Of a stretch of DNA of 64,000 nucleotides, positions 11,379-20,015 are shown one piece after another. Position 1 is the first letter of the stretch, and the number at the start of each line of letters is the position of its first letter. The position numbers and the translations under genes were made by a program. Under the pieces are notes generated by a model. It saw only the letters and a program-made list of their open reading frames with translations. It did not search any database and was not told the origin of the DNA. The DNA is from Desulfobulbus propionicus (lineage in GTDB: Bacteria; Desulfobacterota; Desulfobulbia; Desulfobulbales; Desulfobulbaceae): positions 1 to 64,000 of the forward strand of contig PDTD01000016.1 of assembly GCA_002748755.1 (NCBI GenBank), in the 5' to 3' direction.

Positions 11379-11435
11379 CCTCGCCTGAATCCGTACATGC
11401 CCCAAACTGACGGTTATACGACTACTATATAAGGG

Positions 11436-11544
11436 CCACGGATTCCAATGAGACCGAATCCGTGGACGTTCAAAAGCAATGCGGCCCTAAACAGAGCAAC
11501 ACCTCTCTTGAGGCTTTGCCTGCAGTGTTTTTCAACGTCCACGG
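11436..11544. repeat. Nested inverted repeats downstream of rubredoxin
   Basis: A 10-bp perfect hairpin (arms 11436-11445 and 11456-11465) overlaps the left arm of a larger inverted repeat: ccgtggacgtt at 11460-11470 pairs with aacgtccacgg at 11534-11544. No T-run follows, so it is not a classical intrinsic terminator. The two structures are mutually exclusive, which is the main reason to record them. Confidence 0.6.
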
Positions 11545-11822
11545 ACTCAAGACGAGCTGGAGCCAAACGCAATCCCATCTTGTAACTACCTTATACTGAA
11601 CAAAAACTGAACAAAAACGCTCTATTTTCTGTTCATAGATGATCTCGACAGACCGAAGAGAATGATCATCCTCGATTTCTCTTGAGCATGCTTTTTTATT
11701 CGCTTAACAAACATACAGCAAAAATAGAAATACAGCCATACTGCGCTACGAAAAACCAGCGAATTTGGCACACCATGAGCTGATGAATAAACCGGGCTAG
11801 GTAGCCAACACTTAAAGAATCC

Positions 11823-12452
11823 ATGCACCCAAGAACGGAACAATTCTTCTGCATCCTTTGCCTTGGCAGCCTGATTCTGACCTTCGGTTGCATAGGGCCC
11901 ACAGAGAAAACCTACCAGTACACTTTAACGCCCATCACTGATTCCCCATCGGCTACCCAAAAAACGAAAGAAATCTTGCCGGGCAAGATTCTTATCATGC
12001 CCGTACAGCTCGCTGCCCTGTTGCAACACCCCGGAATACTGAGCCGTCCAGACGAGACAACTGTACACATTACCCACACCCATACCTGGGCAGTTCCCTT
12101 GGACCGACAACTCACAACGGTGCTCACCCAAAACCTGCGTCACCTACTTAAATCACCCAATATTTTTGTATACCCGGGTCCCAAATACGCGCAATTCAAG
12201 TACCGTGTTGAGGTGCATATGGAGGATTTTTCCATGACCGGAAAATCCTTTAACACCCAGGCGACCTGGACTATCAATGATTCTAAAACGCAGCGTGTTC
12301 TGAAATATTCATCCTTTACTGATACCAGGGAGCCTACTCTTGCCGATTATCAGCATCAGGTCAAGGCTGGCTCCAAAGCAGTAGAAGAAATGAGCAAACA
12401 AATTGCCAAGGCATTTATCGATCTTCGCCCTCCCCTACTAAAGTCGGATTAG
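11823..12452 (+). CDS. PqiC-like ABC-transport auxiliary lipoprotein (DUF330)
   Basis: A 209-residue predicted outer-membrane lipoprotein. The N terminus has a hydrophobic signal ending LTFGC (lipidated Cys23), followed by the YTLTP start and ILPGKILIMPVQLAALLQ pattern of the PqiC/DUF330 family, and a C-terminal ABC_trans_aux-like domain ending QIAKAFIDLR. Family members work with MCE-type lipid transport systems, but no pqiAB lies nearby; the mla genes are at the far end of the window. The ribosome binding site is weak. Its 3' end overlaps the convergent ABC transporter gene by 38 bases. Confidence 0.75.
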   Translation: MHPRTEQFFCILCLGSLILTFGCIGPTEKTYQYTLTPITDSPSATQKTKEILPGKILIMPVQLAALLQHPGILSRPDETTVHITHTHTWAVPLDRQLTTVLTQNLRHLLKSPNIFVYPGPKYAQFKYRVEVHMEDFSMTGKSFNTQATWTINDSKTQRVLKYSSFTDTREPTLADYQHQVKAGSKAVEEMSKQIAKAFIDLRPPLLKSD

Positions 12453-14295
12453 ATAAAGCTTGAGCCCAATAATAATCCCGGTTTTTTTCAGATGACTCTG
12501 CTGCTTTTCCCCCTTGCAGGTCCAGGCTGACGAGTCGGCTATAGAGCGAATCCGTCGACATAAGTTCAGCGTGCGATCCCTGTTCAATAATTTTCCCCTT
12601 GTCCATAACCACGATTCTGTCCACCCGACGAACAGTGGATAACCTGTGGGCAATAACCAGCGATGTCCGATCATTAAAACTTGCGGCAATCGCTTCTTCG
12701 AGCAGGTTTTCGGATTCCGTATCAATAGAGGATGTGGCTTCATCAAGGATAAGGACGAGAGGATCCCGGTAGAGCGCACGCACAAAAGAAAGCAGCTGCT
12801 TTTCCCCCACAGACAACTCCATCCCCCCTTCCCCTATCTTTGTCTGCAAGCCTGCGGGCAGCTTACTGATAAATGTGGTCAGGCCAGTTTGTCTGAGGAT
12901 ACGGGTAAGTTTTTCGTGGTCAAGGGGTTGATCAAGGACAATATTGTCCAGGACCGTACCCGGTAAAAGAAAGATATCCTGCATGATCAGGCCAACAGTT
13001 TGGCGCAAAACCGGCAAAGGCACCGTACGGACATCCACGCCATTGATACTGACCGTTCCCTCGGTGGGATCGAAAAACCGGGCCAGCAGGTTCACCAATG
13101 TTGTTTTGCCTGCACCTGTACTCCCAACCAAAGCAACGCTCTCACCTTTTTGAATACACAGATCAATACCCTTGATCACCGGCTCATCTTTGGTATAGCC
13201 AAAGGTGACCCCTGTGTAACAGACGTCCCCTTCGAGTACTACCGGCTTTTCCAGCTTAGGTGAGGTGATTCTGCTCTTTTCATCGAGTAGGTCAAAAATT
13301 CGTTCCGCTGAGGCCATTGCTGATTGAACAATGGAGTATTTTTGGGAGAGATCTCGCAAGGGTTGAAAAAACAGGCGCATGTAGAAGAGAAAAGCAACTA
13401 GTTCCCCCAGGCTGAGTCGATTGCTGATAATTTCCCCTCCCCCATACCAGAGGATCAAAGCGACGGCTGCCGAACTCAACAGGTCGGTCAAAGGCATAAA
13501 AAAACCAAAGACCTTGACCTGAGCAATATTTCGGCGCAGATATTCCTCGTTCAGTGTGATACATGCCCTTTCCGCCCACTCTTGACGGCCAAAGGCCTGA
13601 ACAACGTTCATGGCTTCCAGGGTCTCAGCAAGAAAGGAATTGATCTGGGCAAGTTGACTGCGAATCCGACGAAAAATTTTTCGGGCACGTTTTGCAAACT
13701 GCAGGGTTATCCAGAGTGCCAGGGGAACAAAAAGGGACATGAGCAGGGCCAGACGCACATTCATAAAGTACAAGAACGCAAAAATTCCGACCAGTTTTAG
13801 CGCATCGTTAAACAGGGTAACCATGACCGATGTGAACATCTCATGCATATTCTGAATGTCGTTGGTCAAACGGGTCACCAGCTGCCCGGCTCTATGCGCA
13901 TTGAAAAAAGCAAGATCCATCTGGAGAACATGGCCAAAGAGCTGTTGACGCAATTGATGCATGACGGACTGACCGATCCATTCAAGAAGAACAATCTGGA
14001 CAAGAGTGGCCAAAAAAATACAGCAAATCAAAAAGCCAAAAGAAAACGCAAGATTTTGCAGCCCGAGGATTCTGGCATTGATTTCCAGCTGCGATTGCGC
14101 CATATATCCATCAATACCCTGCTGCATAATTCTGGGCAGTAAAAGAGTGGCCAGGGAGATGGTAAAAGAAAGAAAAATAGCACCTGCAAAGGCCGCTTTA
14201 TGGTGGTGACAATACCCCAGGATGCGTTTCCAGAGATGAACGTCATTCATCTTGCCACTCTGGCCTTTTTCCGTATATCCAAAATCTCCGCGCAT
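12415..14295 (-). CDS. ABC exporter subunit, MdlB-like (canonical catalytic Glu)
   Basis: A 626-residue half-transporter with an N-terminal six-helix type I exporter domain (about 30-325) and a C-terminal ATPase. Walker A is GSTGAGKT (391-398), Walker B is LVLILDEA with the catalytic Glu519, and H-loop His550 is present. Its signature motif is the deviant LSVGEKQ instead of LSGGQ. With the next subunit (Walker B DD) it should form a heterodimer in which one ATP site is degenerate, as in MdlAB or BmrCD. Start and upstream stop overlap as TGATG. The substrate is unknown; lipids or drugs are typical of the family. Confidence 0.88.
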   Translation of the reverse strand: MRGDFGYTEKGQSGKMNDVHLWKRILGYCHHHKAAFAGAIFLSFTISLATLLLPRIMQQGIDGYMAQSQLEINARILGLQNLAFSFGFLICCIFLATLVQIVLLEWIGQSVMHQLRQQLFGHVLQMDLAFFNAHRAGQLVTRLTNDIQNMHEMFTSVMVTLFNDALKLVGIFAFLYFMNVRLALLMSLFVPLALWITLQFAKRARKIFRRIRSQLAQINSFLAETLEAMNVVQAFGRQEWAERACITLNEEYLRRNIAQVKVFGFFMPLTDLLSSAAVALILWYGGGEIISNRLSLGELVAFLFYMRLFFQPLRDLSQKYSIVQSAMASAERIFDLLDEKSRITSPKLEKPVVLEGDVCYTGVTFGYTKDEPVIKGIDLCIQKGESVALVGSTGAGKTTLVNLLARFFDPTEGTVSINGVDVRTVPLPVLRQTVGLIMQDIFLLPGTVLDNIVLDQPLDHEKLTRILRQTGLTTFISKLPAGLQTKIGEGGMELSVGEKQLLSFVRALYRDPLVLILDEATSSIDTESENLLEEAIAASFNDRTSLVIAHRLSTVRRVDRIVVMDKGKIIEQGSHAELMSTDSLYSRLVSLDLQGGKAAESSEKNRDYYWAQALSNPTLVGEGEDR

Positions 14296-16124
14296 CAGTT
14301 CGTGCTTCTCACAGTTGCAGGTTGCAAGGTATCAGCAAACAGGTCGCTCTGTTGTTTACTGACCATGGTGTAATACAATGGGTGTGCCATAAGCTGTGCA
14401 TGCGATCCGCGGGCAGCTATTGTTCCATTTTCCAGAAGCACGATCATTTCAGCGGACTGGAGCACGTTCACCCGGTGCGACACAATCAACACCGTCTTGG
14501 CGTGAAAACTCTCGCAGATACCCTGAAGAATCTGTTGTTCGGTTGCCACATCCACGCCATTGAGGCCATCATCAAGGACAAGAACAGGTCTGTCGCTAAT
14601 AAGCGCCCTGGCCAGAGCGATGCGCTGCCTCTGCCCGCCGGAAAGTTTCACCCCCCGTTCGCCTATGATTGAGGCGTACCCCTCAGGAAGGCGGAGAATA
14701 TCCTCATGGACAGCCGCCACCTGAGCTGCTCTGTATATATCCTCTTTTGTATGGTCCACCTTACCGAATCCGATGTTTTCAGCAATGGAGTGTGAAAACA
14801 AGACAGGCTCCTGTGCCACCCACCCTATGTGCGAGCGAATATACGCAGCACTCAAGGTGTTCACATCGACGCCATTGAACAGCAGCATACCGTCTTCGAC
14901 AGAATACACGCGCATAAGCACTTTGCAGAGCGTGGTTTTTCCAGAGCCAGTTCGCCCTGTGACCCCCAGGACACCAGGACGAAGAGTCAAATCAATCCCA
15001 TCCAATACCGGTCGTTTTGAAGATGGGTAGGTGAACCTGAGATTCCGACAGTGTATAGTCACCTGATCAGTCTCAACCGGGTATGCTCCCGCCAGAGGGG
15101 CAATCTCCGGTTTCTCCCTGAGCAGTCGGTACACACGCCCCAGGGAGGTCAAACCACGTTGGGCAACATTGGATACCCAGCCCAAAGCCATGATCGGCCA
15201 AATCAGTAAATAGAGATAGGTGGAAAAGGCGACAAATTCGCCCAGCGAGATTTGATTATGGACAACCAGAGAACCCCCTTTATAGAGGACGAGCAGCATG
15301 CCGATATTGCCGACAAGTGAGGCAGTGGGAAATAAAGTGCCCTGAATGAGCGCAACCACAAGGTTACTTTTCACATACTGCCTGCCAAGAAGATCAAAAC
15401 GGTCTGCCTGAAGTTGCTCCAGGGTATATGCCTGAATGAGGCGTACAGAAACAATGGTACTGCGGGCAAATTCAGTGAGGAGGGCAAATTGCGCCTGCAC
15501 TTTAGTAAAACGTTTATGCAGATGACCGGAAAGATACCAGGTACTCAAAGCAAGAAAGGGCATGGGCAGCAGGGCATACAGGGTCAGTTTCCAACTGATA
15601 ACCGCCATAAAGCCGATGGCAGCTAGGGACATCACAAAGGCATCAGTTGCTGCAACCAGCCCCATGCCGAAAGCCATCTGAATAGCACTGAGATCATTCC
15701 CGGCATGAGCAATGAGGTCTCCTGTGCTCCAGCGCCCATAAAACTGCTGATCCATTTTCAAGAGATGCCTGAAAAGCCGATCCCGAATTTTCTTTTCAAG
15801 TATCCGGGAAAAGCCGAGAATGAGATAACGCCACAAAAAACGGAACCCAGCCACACCAAGCGCGGCAACGATAATTGCGCTGCTTAAGGTCAAGAGGCTC
15901 TTTCCCGTGGCGCTGCCTTGTGCCAGCGCATCCACGCCCTGCTGCATAAAACGGGGGATGATAAGCTGCAGATAATCAACGATCAAAATAGCTGCAAACC
16001 CGACGGACAACCTCTTTTTATGCGCCAAAAACAGAGGGCCAACAATGCCAAGCGATTGCCACACAAGCCTATCTTTTTTTTTCAGATCCCGCCGTCCTGC
16101 AGCTTTCGTCTCAGATCGAATCAT
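14295..16124 (-). CDS. ABC exporter subunit, MdlA-like (degenerate Walker B)
   Basis: A 609-residue half-transporter paired with the downstream gene. It has six membrane helices in about residues 35-320, Walker A GRTGSGKT (390-397), a normal LSGGQ signature (494-498), and Walker B VLVLDDG in which Asp519 replaces the catalytic glutamate. The H-loop histidine (SHR) is present. The E-to-D change here and the deviant signature of the partner both fall in the same composite site, as expected for an asymmetric heterodimeric exporter. The ATG overlaps the stop of the J-domain gene by 4 bases (ATGA). Confidence 0.88.
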   Translation of the reverse strand: MIRSETKAAGRRDLKKKDRLVWQSLGIVGPLFLAHKKRLSVGFAAILIVDYLQLIIPRFMQQGVDALAQGSATGKSLLTLSSAIIVAALGVAGFRFLWRYLILGFSRILEKKIRDRLFRHLLKMDQQFYGRWSTGDLIAHAGNDLSAIQMAFGMGLVAATDAFVMSLAAIGFMAVISWKLTLYALLPMPFLALSTWYLSGHLHKRFTKVQAQFALLTEFARSTIVSVRLIQAYTLEQLQADRFDLLGRQYVKSNLVVALIQGTLFPTASLVGNIGMLLVLYKGGSLVVHNQISLGEFVAFSTYLYLLIWPIMALGWVSNVAQRGLTSLGRVYRLLREKPEIAPLAGAYPVETDQVTIHCRNLRFTYPSSKRPVLDGIDLTLRPGVLGVTGRTGSGKTTLCKVLMRVYSVEDGMLLFNGVDVNTLSAAYIRSHIGWVAQEPVLFSHSIAENIGFGKVDHTKEDIYRAAQVAAVHEDILRLPEGYASIIGERGVKLSGGQRQRIALARALISDRPVLVLDDGLNGVDVATEQQILQGICESFHAKTVLIVSHRVNVLQSAEMIVLLENGTIAARGSHAQLMAHPLYYTMVSKQQSDLFADTLQPATVRSTN

Positions 16125-17122
16125 AACCGTGTCCGTACAAGCTCTTTATATGCGGCTGTCAAGGCTATGAAGGCATCATGGTCACCGCCCTTGTCTGGAT
16201 GCGTGATATGCGCCTTTTTACGATAAAAAGCAGTCAAGGCCTTTTTGTCCATTTTGGCTAATTCTTCCCGGGTGAGACCCAAGGTATGCAAGGCCTTGTC
16301 CAGCGACATGGATCGGTTTGTCGGGGCAGGACGAAAACCACCGTGGAAGCGATGGGTCCGAGGACCTCTTTGAAACAGAAAGCGCACTTCACCGAGTACA
16401 TCGAAATAGAGAATGAGGTACTTGCGCAGGTACTCCGGTGTGTTTTCCGTTCTCTCAAATCCCTGCCAAAAGGCGTCTTCCTGATCCAACAGACAATAAC
16501 GACTGAGAAAGGCTGCGTCCAGTTGTTCCTGCTCCAGAGTATGCACCATATCTCGGTGCCACTGTTTGCTGAAACACTTCTGCAGGTCAAAAATGGCAAA
16601 AAGATAGTTGTGCAACTCTCTTGATTGCAACGCCTTTTCTTTCTCTGAGACAAGCTGCTCAATCTCATCTCTGGATTTGCCGAGGAGGACTCGATACAGC
16701 GCTGGAGATCTATCCACCAAATTCGGCGCACTATGCCCAAAGCGAAGAAAGTGCAGTCTTCTTCGGTCAAAAACATGCGTTTGGGCAATGATTTTCAATT
16801 TGCCGTCCCTGGACAGGGGTTTCCAATTTCTATATTTATGACGATTGCGAAAAGGTTCGGTTTTGTATTTTATATACGGGTTCACAAAGGGATAAAACAA
16901 CTCCTCCACATCTGTCTCGTCAACGTCCACCCCTTTACGCTTTAGTCTCTGCAACAGCAATGCATCTATTTCAAACGTAATATCACTGGTGTAACGTATA
17001 TAGCGTGCGGGATCCGTCCCCAGACTGACCAGATCCCTTGACAGATAGTGGTCGCCTTGGGCAAACGATTCGCGCAGGATGTATTGCATGCCTTCCGGGG
17101 AAGCCTGTCTTGCCAAATACAT
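16121..17122 (-). CDS. Protein with C-terminal J domain, otherwise unknown
   Basis: A 333-residue protein whose last ~65 residues form a J domain (LGLTREELAKMDKKALTAFY, then the HPD motif in HITHPDKGG and a KELVRT helix). J domains recruit and stimulate Hsp70 (DnaK). The first ~265 residues have no family I recognise; they are rich in Tyr, Arg and Phe and have no signal peptide or clear membrane helix. I start at the ATG 17122; a TTG at 17143 would add seven residues, and neither has a good ribosome binding site. It overlaps the ABC exporter pair by 4 bases, so the three genes form one operon; a link to exporter assembly is speculation. Confidence 0.75.
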   Translation of the reverse strand: MYLARQASPEGMQYILRESFAQGDHYLSRDLVSLGTDPARYIRYTSDITFEIDALLLQRLKRKGVDVDETDVEELFYPFVNPYIKYKTEPFRNRHKYRNWKPLSRDGKLKIIAQTHVFDRRRLHFLRFGHSAPNLVDRSPALYRVLLGKSRDEIEQLVSEKEKALQSRELHNYLFAIFDLQKCFSKQWHRDMVHTLEQEQLDAAFLSRYCLLDQEDAFWQGFERTENTPEYLRKYLILYFDVLGEVRFLFQRGPRTHRFHGGFRPAPTNRSMSLDKALHTLGLTREELAKMDKKALTAFYRKKAHITHPDKGGDHDAFIALTAAYKELVRTRL

Positions 17123-17261
17123 ATATAAATAATTACAATTCAATAAGTTAAGAACAATAAAAAGAAACTATCACAACAAGTACGGGTACAAAAAGCACAT
17201 CACTATCTGCTCAACTCTGCCCGGTGGAAAAGGTTTATACCCAACTACGCATGGACACTGT

Positions 17262-17388
17262 GGACCAAAGGTCAACTCAGGCAGCACCACCTGCGGCCGT
17301 GTTGTCCCAGCAAAGAGAGGGTACTATAATGCACTGTCAAAATCTTTGCATCTGTCACCGCCTGAACTGATAAAAAACCAGCACGGGT
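17262..17388 (-). repeat. MITE-like repeat, subfamily 2 (partial copy H)
   Basis: The stretch matches the repeat at 43215-43330 closely: accaaaggtcaactcaggca, the block agagagggtact, aatctttgcatctg and accgcctga occur in the same order and spacing. It ends with the left-terminus-like cctgaactgataaa. The TTTTTGTCTC-type right arm is not recognisable, so the copy is partial. Non-coding; it lies between the J-domain gene and the sensor kinase stop codon. Confidence 0.7.
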
Positions 17389-17414
17389 TTATCCTTGAGA
17401 TCGGAACTCACAAC

Positions 17415-18998
17415 CTAGGAGTTGTCTGTATCGACTGGGCTTCCCGGTTCTGCTGTCGGCAAATACAGATGAACGCAGGTTCCCTGATTCTCTTCAGATT
17501 CTACCCAGATCATCCCGCCATGTTTCAACATAACAGCATGGGCTATGGAAAGGCCAAGCCCCATTCCTTTTTGTGCGCCTTTCTGTTTAGTGGAATAATA
17601 CGGATCGAAAATCTTATTTATAATTGATTTCGGAATACCTTTTCCGGTATCGTTAAAGCGTATATGTACATGTCTGCCTTCTGGTATAGGCTGGTTGGTA
17701 CGTTCAACCTCATCCTCGGAGGTCACCACCTCCAGGGCGACGCTGATACGGCCCTCGCCTGACATGGCCTCAATTGCGTTCAGGGCCAGGTTGTCAAACA
17801 CCTGCTGCAATAGAAAAGGATCAAGGTATACATGAGGAAAGGTACTGTCGCTCTTGATATGAAACTTGACCTGAGTATACCTTGTTTGGCGTTCCAGACT
17901 CTTGCTGATAAGCTCACGCAAATCAACCAAGGATTTCTGGGGCAGGTAGTTTTGGGAAAAAGTTGTAAACTTTCGAATCAACTGTGTTGTTAACCCCAAC
18001 GCCTTCGTTACCTCTTGAAGCAGAGATTGCACCTCCTCGTCATGGCTGACATAGCGGGCCATCTCCACATTACCCGTGATAATAGTCAGGAGATTATTGA
18101 AATCATGTGCAATGCCGCCAGCCATGACTGACATGGCATCAATTTTCCGAATACGCTGCATTTCCTTTTCAAGCCGCTTCTGCCTGGCTTCCAGAGCTTT
18201 CCTGACAGAAATATCCCGCACCAAAGCGATACAAAAAAGATTCTCCTCTTCAAAAAGGGAAAGCAGGTTCACAGTTACCGCCTTATCATGGATATGGGCA
18301 GGATTGTCATAGGTAGAACTAAAGGCCATTTTTCCCGAAAAAGAATCATTACTATCCAGCCATTGTTCTATGGCCTGCTTTTCTTTATCTTGAAAAAAAT
18401 CCTGAAACTTCTTCCCCAATAATTCAGCTTCCTCCATTTCGCAAAGCGCGACACCCGCACTGTTGACCATGACAATACGACCTTCCTGGGTGAGTTCAAA
18501 AACACCTTCGTTCATGTTGGCGAGGACAACCTCATTATGTCGTTTGCTCAACAGAAGCTCCTTGATCACTTCCCGGGAATACAGTTTGTCTATTCCAGCA
18601 ACCCCGCTTTCTCTCCTCTCACCAGAATGAAATTTCTCAAGGGCGGCGAGAATGTGGCTGCGCATGGTCCTGGTCGGCCCTTTGGCAATGATGACATCAG
18701 CACCGATCTGCTGGGTACGCTCATCGTCCTCCATGGCTACGCCGGAAAGAATGACAAGAAAAATATCAGCAAAATGCGGTGTGTTACGAATGATATAGGA
18801 GAGCTTTTCGCCATTAATTTTCGGCATAATCAAATCGGTGAAAACGATATCCGGTTGCTTTGAATTCAGCAGGTCAAGGGCTTCCAGACCGTTGTGAGCC
18901 GTAATGGTCTCCCATCCCTGCTGATGCAGTATGGCGGTAATGATTCGTCTGAACACCGGATTGTTATCCACTACCAAGGCACAAAAAGATTTATTCAT
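17415..18998 (-). CDS. Receiver-PAS-histidine kinase (NtrB-like class)
   Basis: A 527-residue soluble sensor. The N-terminal receiver domain has Asp55 (IVFTDLIMPK) and a non-canonical KGPTR in place of KP near residue 106. A PAS domain spans about 155-270, followed by a coiled linker, a HisKA domain with GGIAHDFNNLL (His298), and an ATPase domain with NALNAIEA-like N box, DTGKGIP and GMGLGLSI. The AHDFNN motif is typical of NtrB-like kinases. It overlaps the upstream response regulator by 8 bases, so the two are co-expressed and probably partners. The input signal is unknown. Confidence 0.9.
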   Translation of the reverse strand: MNKSFCALVVDNNPVFRRIITAILHQQGWETITAHNGLEALDLLNSKQPDIVFTDLIMPKINGEKLSYIIRNTPHFADIFLVILSGVAMEDDERTQQIGADVIIAKGPTRTMRSHILAALEKFHSGERRESGVAGIDKLYSREVIKELLLSKRHNEVVLANMNEGVFELTQEGRIVMVNSAGVALCEMEEAELLGKKFQDFFQDKEKQAIEQWLDSNDSFSGKMAFSSTYDNPAHIHDKAVTVNLLSLFEEENLFCIALVRDISVRKALEARQKRLEKEMQRIRKIDAMSVMAGGIAHDFNNLLTIITGNVEMARYVSHDEEVQSLLQEVTKALGLTTQLIRKFTTFSQNYLPQKSLVDLRELISKSLERQTRYTQVKFHIKSDSTFPHVYLDPFLLQQVFDNLALNAIEAMSGEGRISVALEVVTSEDEVERTNQPIPEGRHVHIRFNDTGKGIPKSIINKIFDPYYSTKQKGAQKGMGLGLSIAHAVMLKHGGMIWVESEENQGTCVHLYLPTAEPGSPVDTDNS

Positions 18999-19359
18999 TT
19001 TTCAGTAGCTCCTTAACAGCTTCGGCAAGTTCTTTGACATCAAATGGTTTGCTGAAAACCCTATCTGCTCCCAGCTCCTTGGCAGCAGGCAGATATGCTT
19101 CAGGCCCGATACGGCCTCCACCGGATATGGCGATTATTTTCAAGCCAGGGTACTCTTTTTTTAAGGCAGTAATGGTTTCCAGCCCCTCCTGTTCTGGCAT
19201 TATTATATCCGTTATTACCAGATCCGCCTTATACTGGTGCTGTTTAACCATGCCATCAAGACCATCCACTGCCTCGAGCACCTCGTATCCAGTCCATTCT
19301 ATAATCTGACGAAGAAGCAACCGCATTTGCTCATCATCATCTATAACTAAAATCCTCAT
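18991..19359 (-). CDS. Single-domain response regulator
   Basis: A 122-residue CheY-like receiver with the acidic pocket DDDE (7-10), phospho-acceptor Asp51 in VITDIIMPEQEG, conserved ISGGG in place of the usual T/S loop, and the KPFD lysine near residue 103. There is no output domain, so it signals by protein contact or as a phosphate relay. It overlaps the downstream kinase gene, its likely partner. Directly upstream is a decayed receiver-domain fragment. Confidence 0.92.
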   Translation of the reverse strand: MRILVIDDDEQMRLLLRQIIEWTGYEVLEAVDGLDGMVKQHQYKADLVITDIIMPEQEGLETITALKKEYPGLKIIAISGGGRIGPEAYLPAAKELGADRVFSKPFDVKELAEAVKELLKNE

Positions 19360-19361
19360 AA

Positions 19362-19495
19362 TTACTCCGCCTCACGATAGGACAGCATCTTCCATATAGC
19401 CACAGTCAGTTGATGTATGCCAATGGGTTTGGAAAGAAATCAATTGATTACAGCCTGCTCGGATTCCTCCGGTGTTATGACATCGCTCTACCTAA
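19362..19495 (-). pseudogene. Decayed receiver-domain C terminus
   Basis: On the minus strand, just before the response regulator, one frame reads SDVITPEESEQAVIN, stop, FLSKPIGIHQLTVAIWKML and ends at TAA 19362-19364. The order (T/Y-S-D-x-x-T-P-E-E, then F-L-x-K-P) is that of the last third of a receiver domain, often at the end of hybrid kinases. The in-frame TGA, a TAG just upstream and the lack of any N-terminal part make it a remnant. Confidence 0.65.
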
Positions 19496-19626
19496 AGCAG
19501 AGGGTTATCGGCAGGTGCTAAAAACGTCCTCCCACCTTTTAAACAAGTTGAAACCTTGTCTGATGTGGCATGGTCTGCTCAGTGATCCACAGATCGACAG
19601 CGGCACCGCAACGTTGAAAAGAGCGT

Positions 19627-19860
19627 AATCTGGATTTCTCATCAGCTCAGGTGATGCCAGGTTTGGGAGTTGTTGATACCTCATTCGACCTGGGTATAGA
19701 TGTTGCCATACTACTGTCGAATGGGGGGCGCCTGAGTTCTCCTCTGGTGAACAGTTTGGTGAAAGCTGCGCCGACTCTCGAATCCCATATAGCCCATATA
19801 GATCTGTTTTTGTCTCTTTTTCCTCAAATGAGGCAAAATTTCATAAGAAATCCGGGCTAG
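19627..19860 (+). repeat. MITE-like repeat, subfamily 1 (copy B, ~234 bp)
   Basis: The left end is ctggatttctcatcagctcag. The centre has cctgggtatagatgttgcca. The right arm is ctgtttttgtctctttttcc, then tcaaatgaggcaaaatttca and taagaaatccgggctag at 19844-19860. The outer ends form an imperfect inverted repeat. The interior has no convincing reading frame. It lies between the decayed receiver fragment and the yvcK-like gene, 155 bases from the latter's stop codon. Confidence 0.85.
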
Positions 19861-20015
19861 AACTTGAGCAATGTTCTGACTAAGGAGAACATTTTATGTA
19901 TTTTGAAAGAGTGCAATCCTTTTTTTTCATAGCTGCACTCGCTGTAAACAATACTCCACAGGCTCCAGAACATACAGGGGAAAAGCACTGTTTGTCCTTT
20001 CTAAACGCCCCATAA

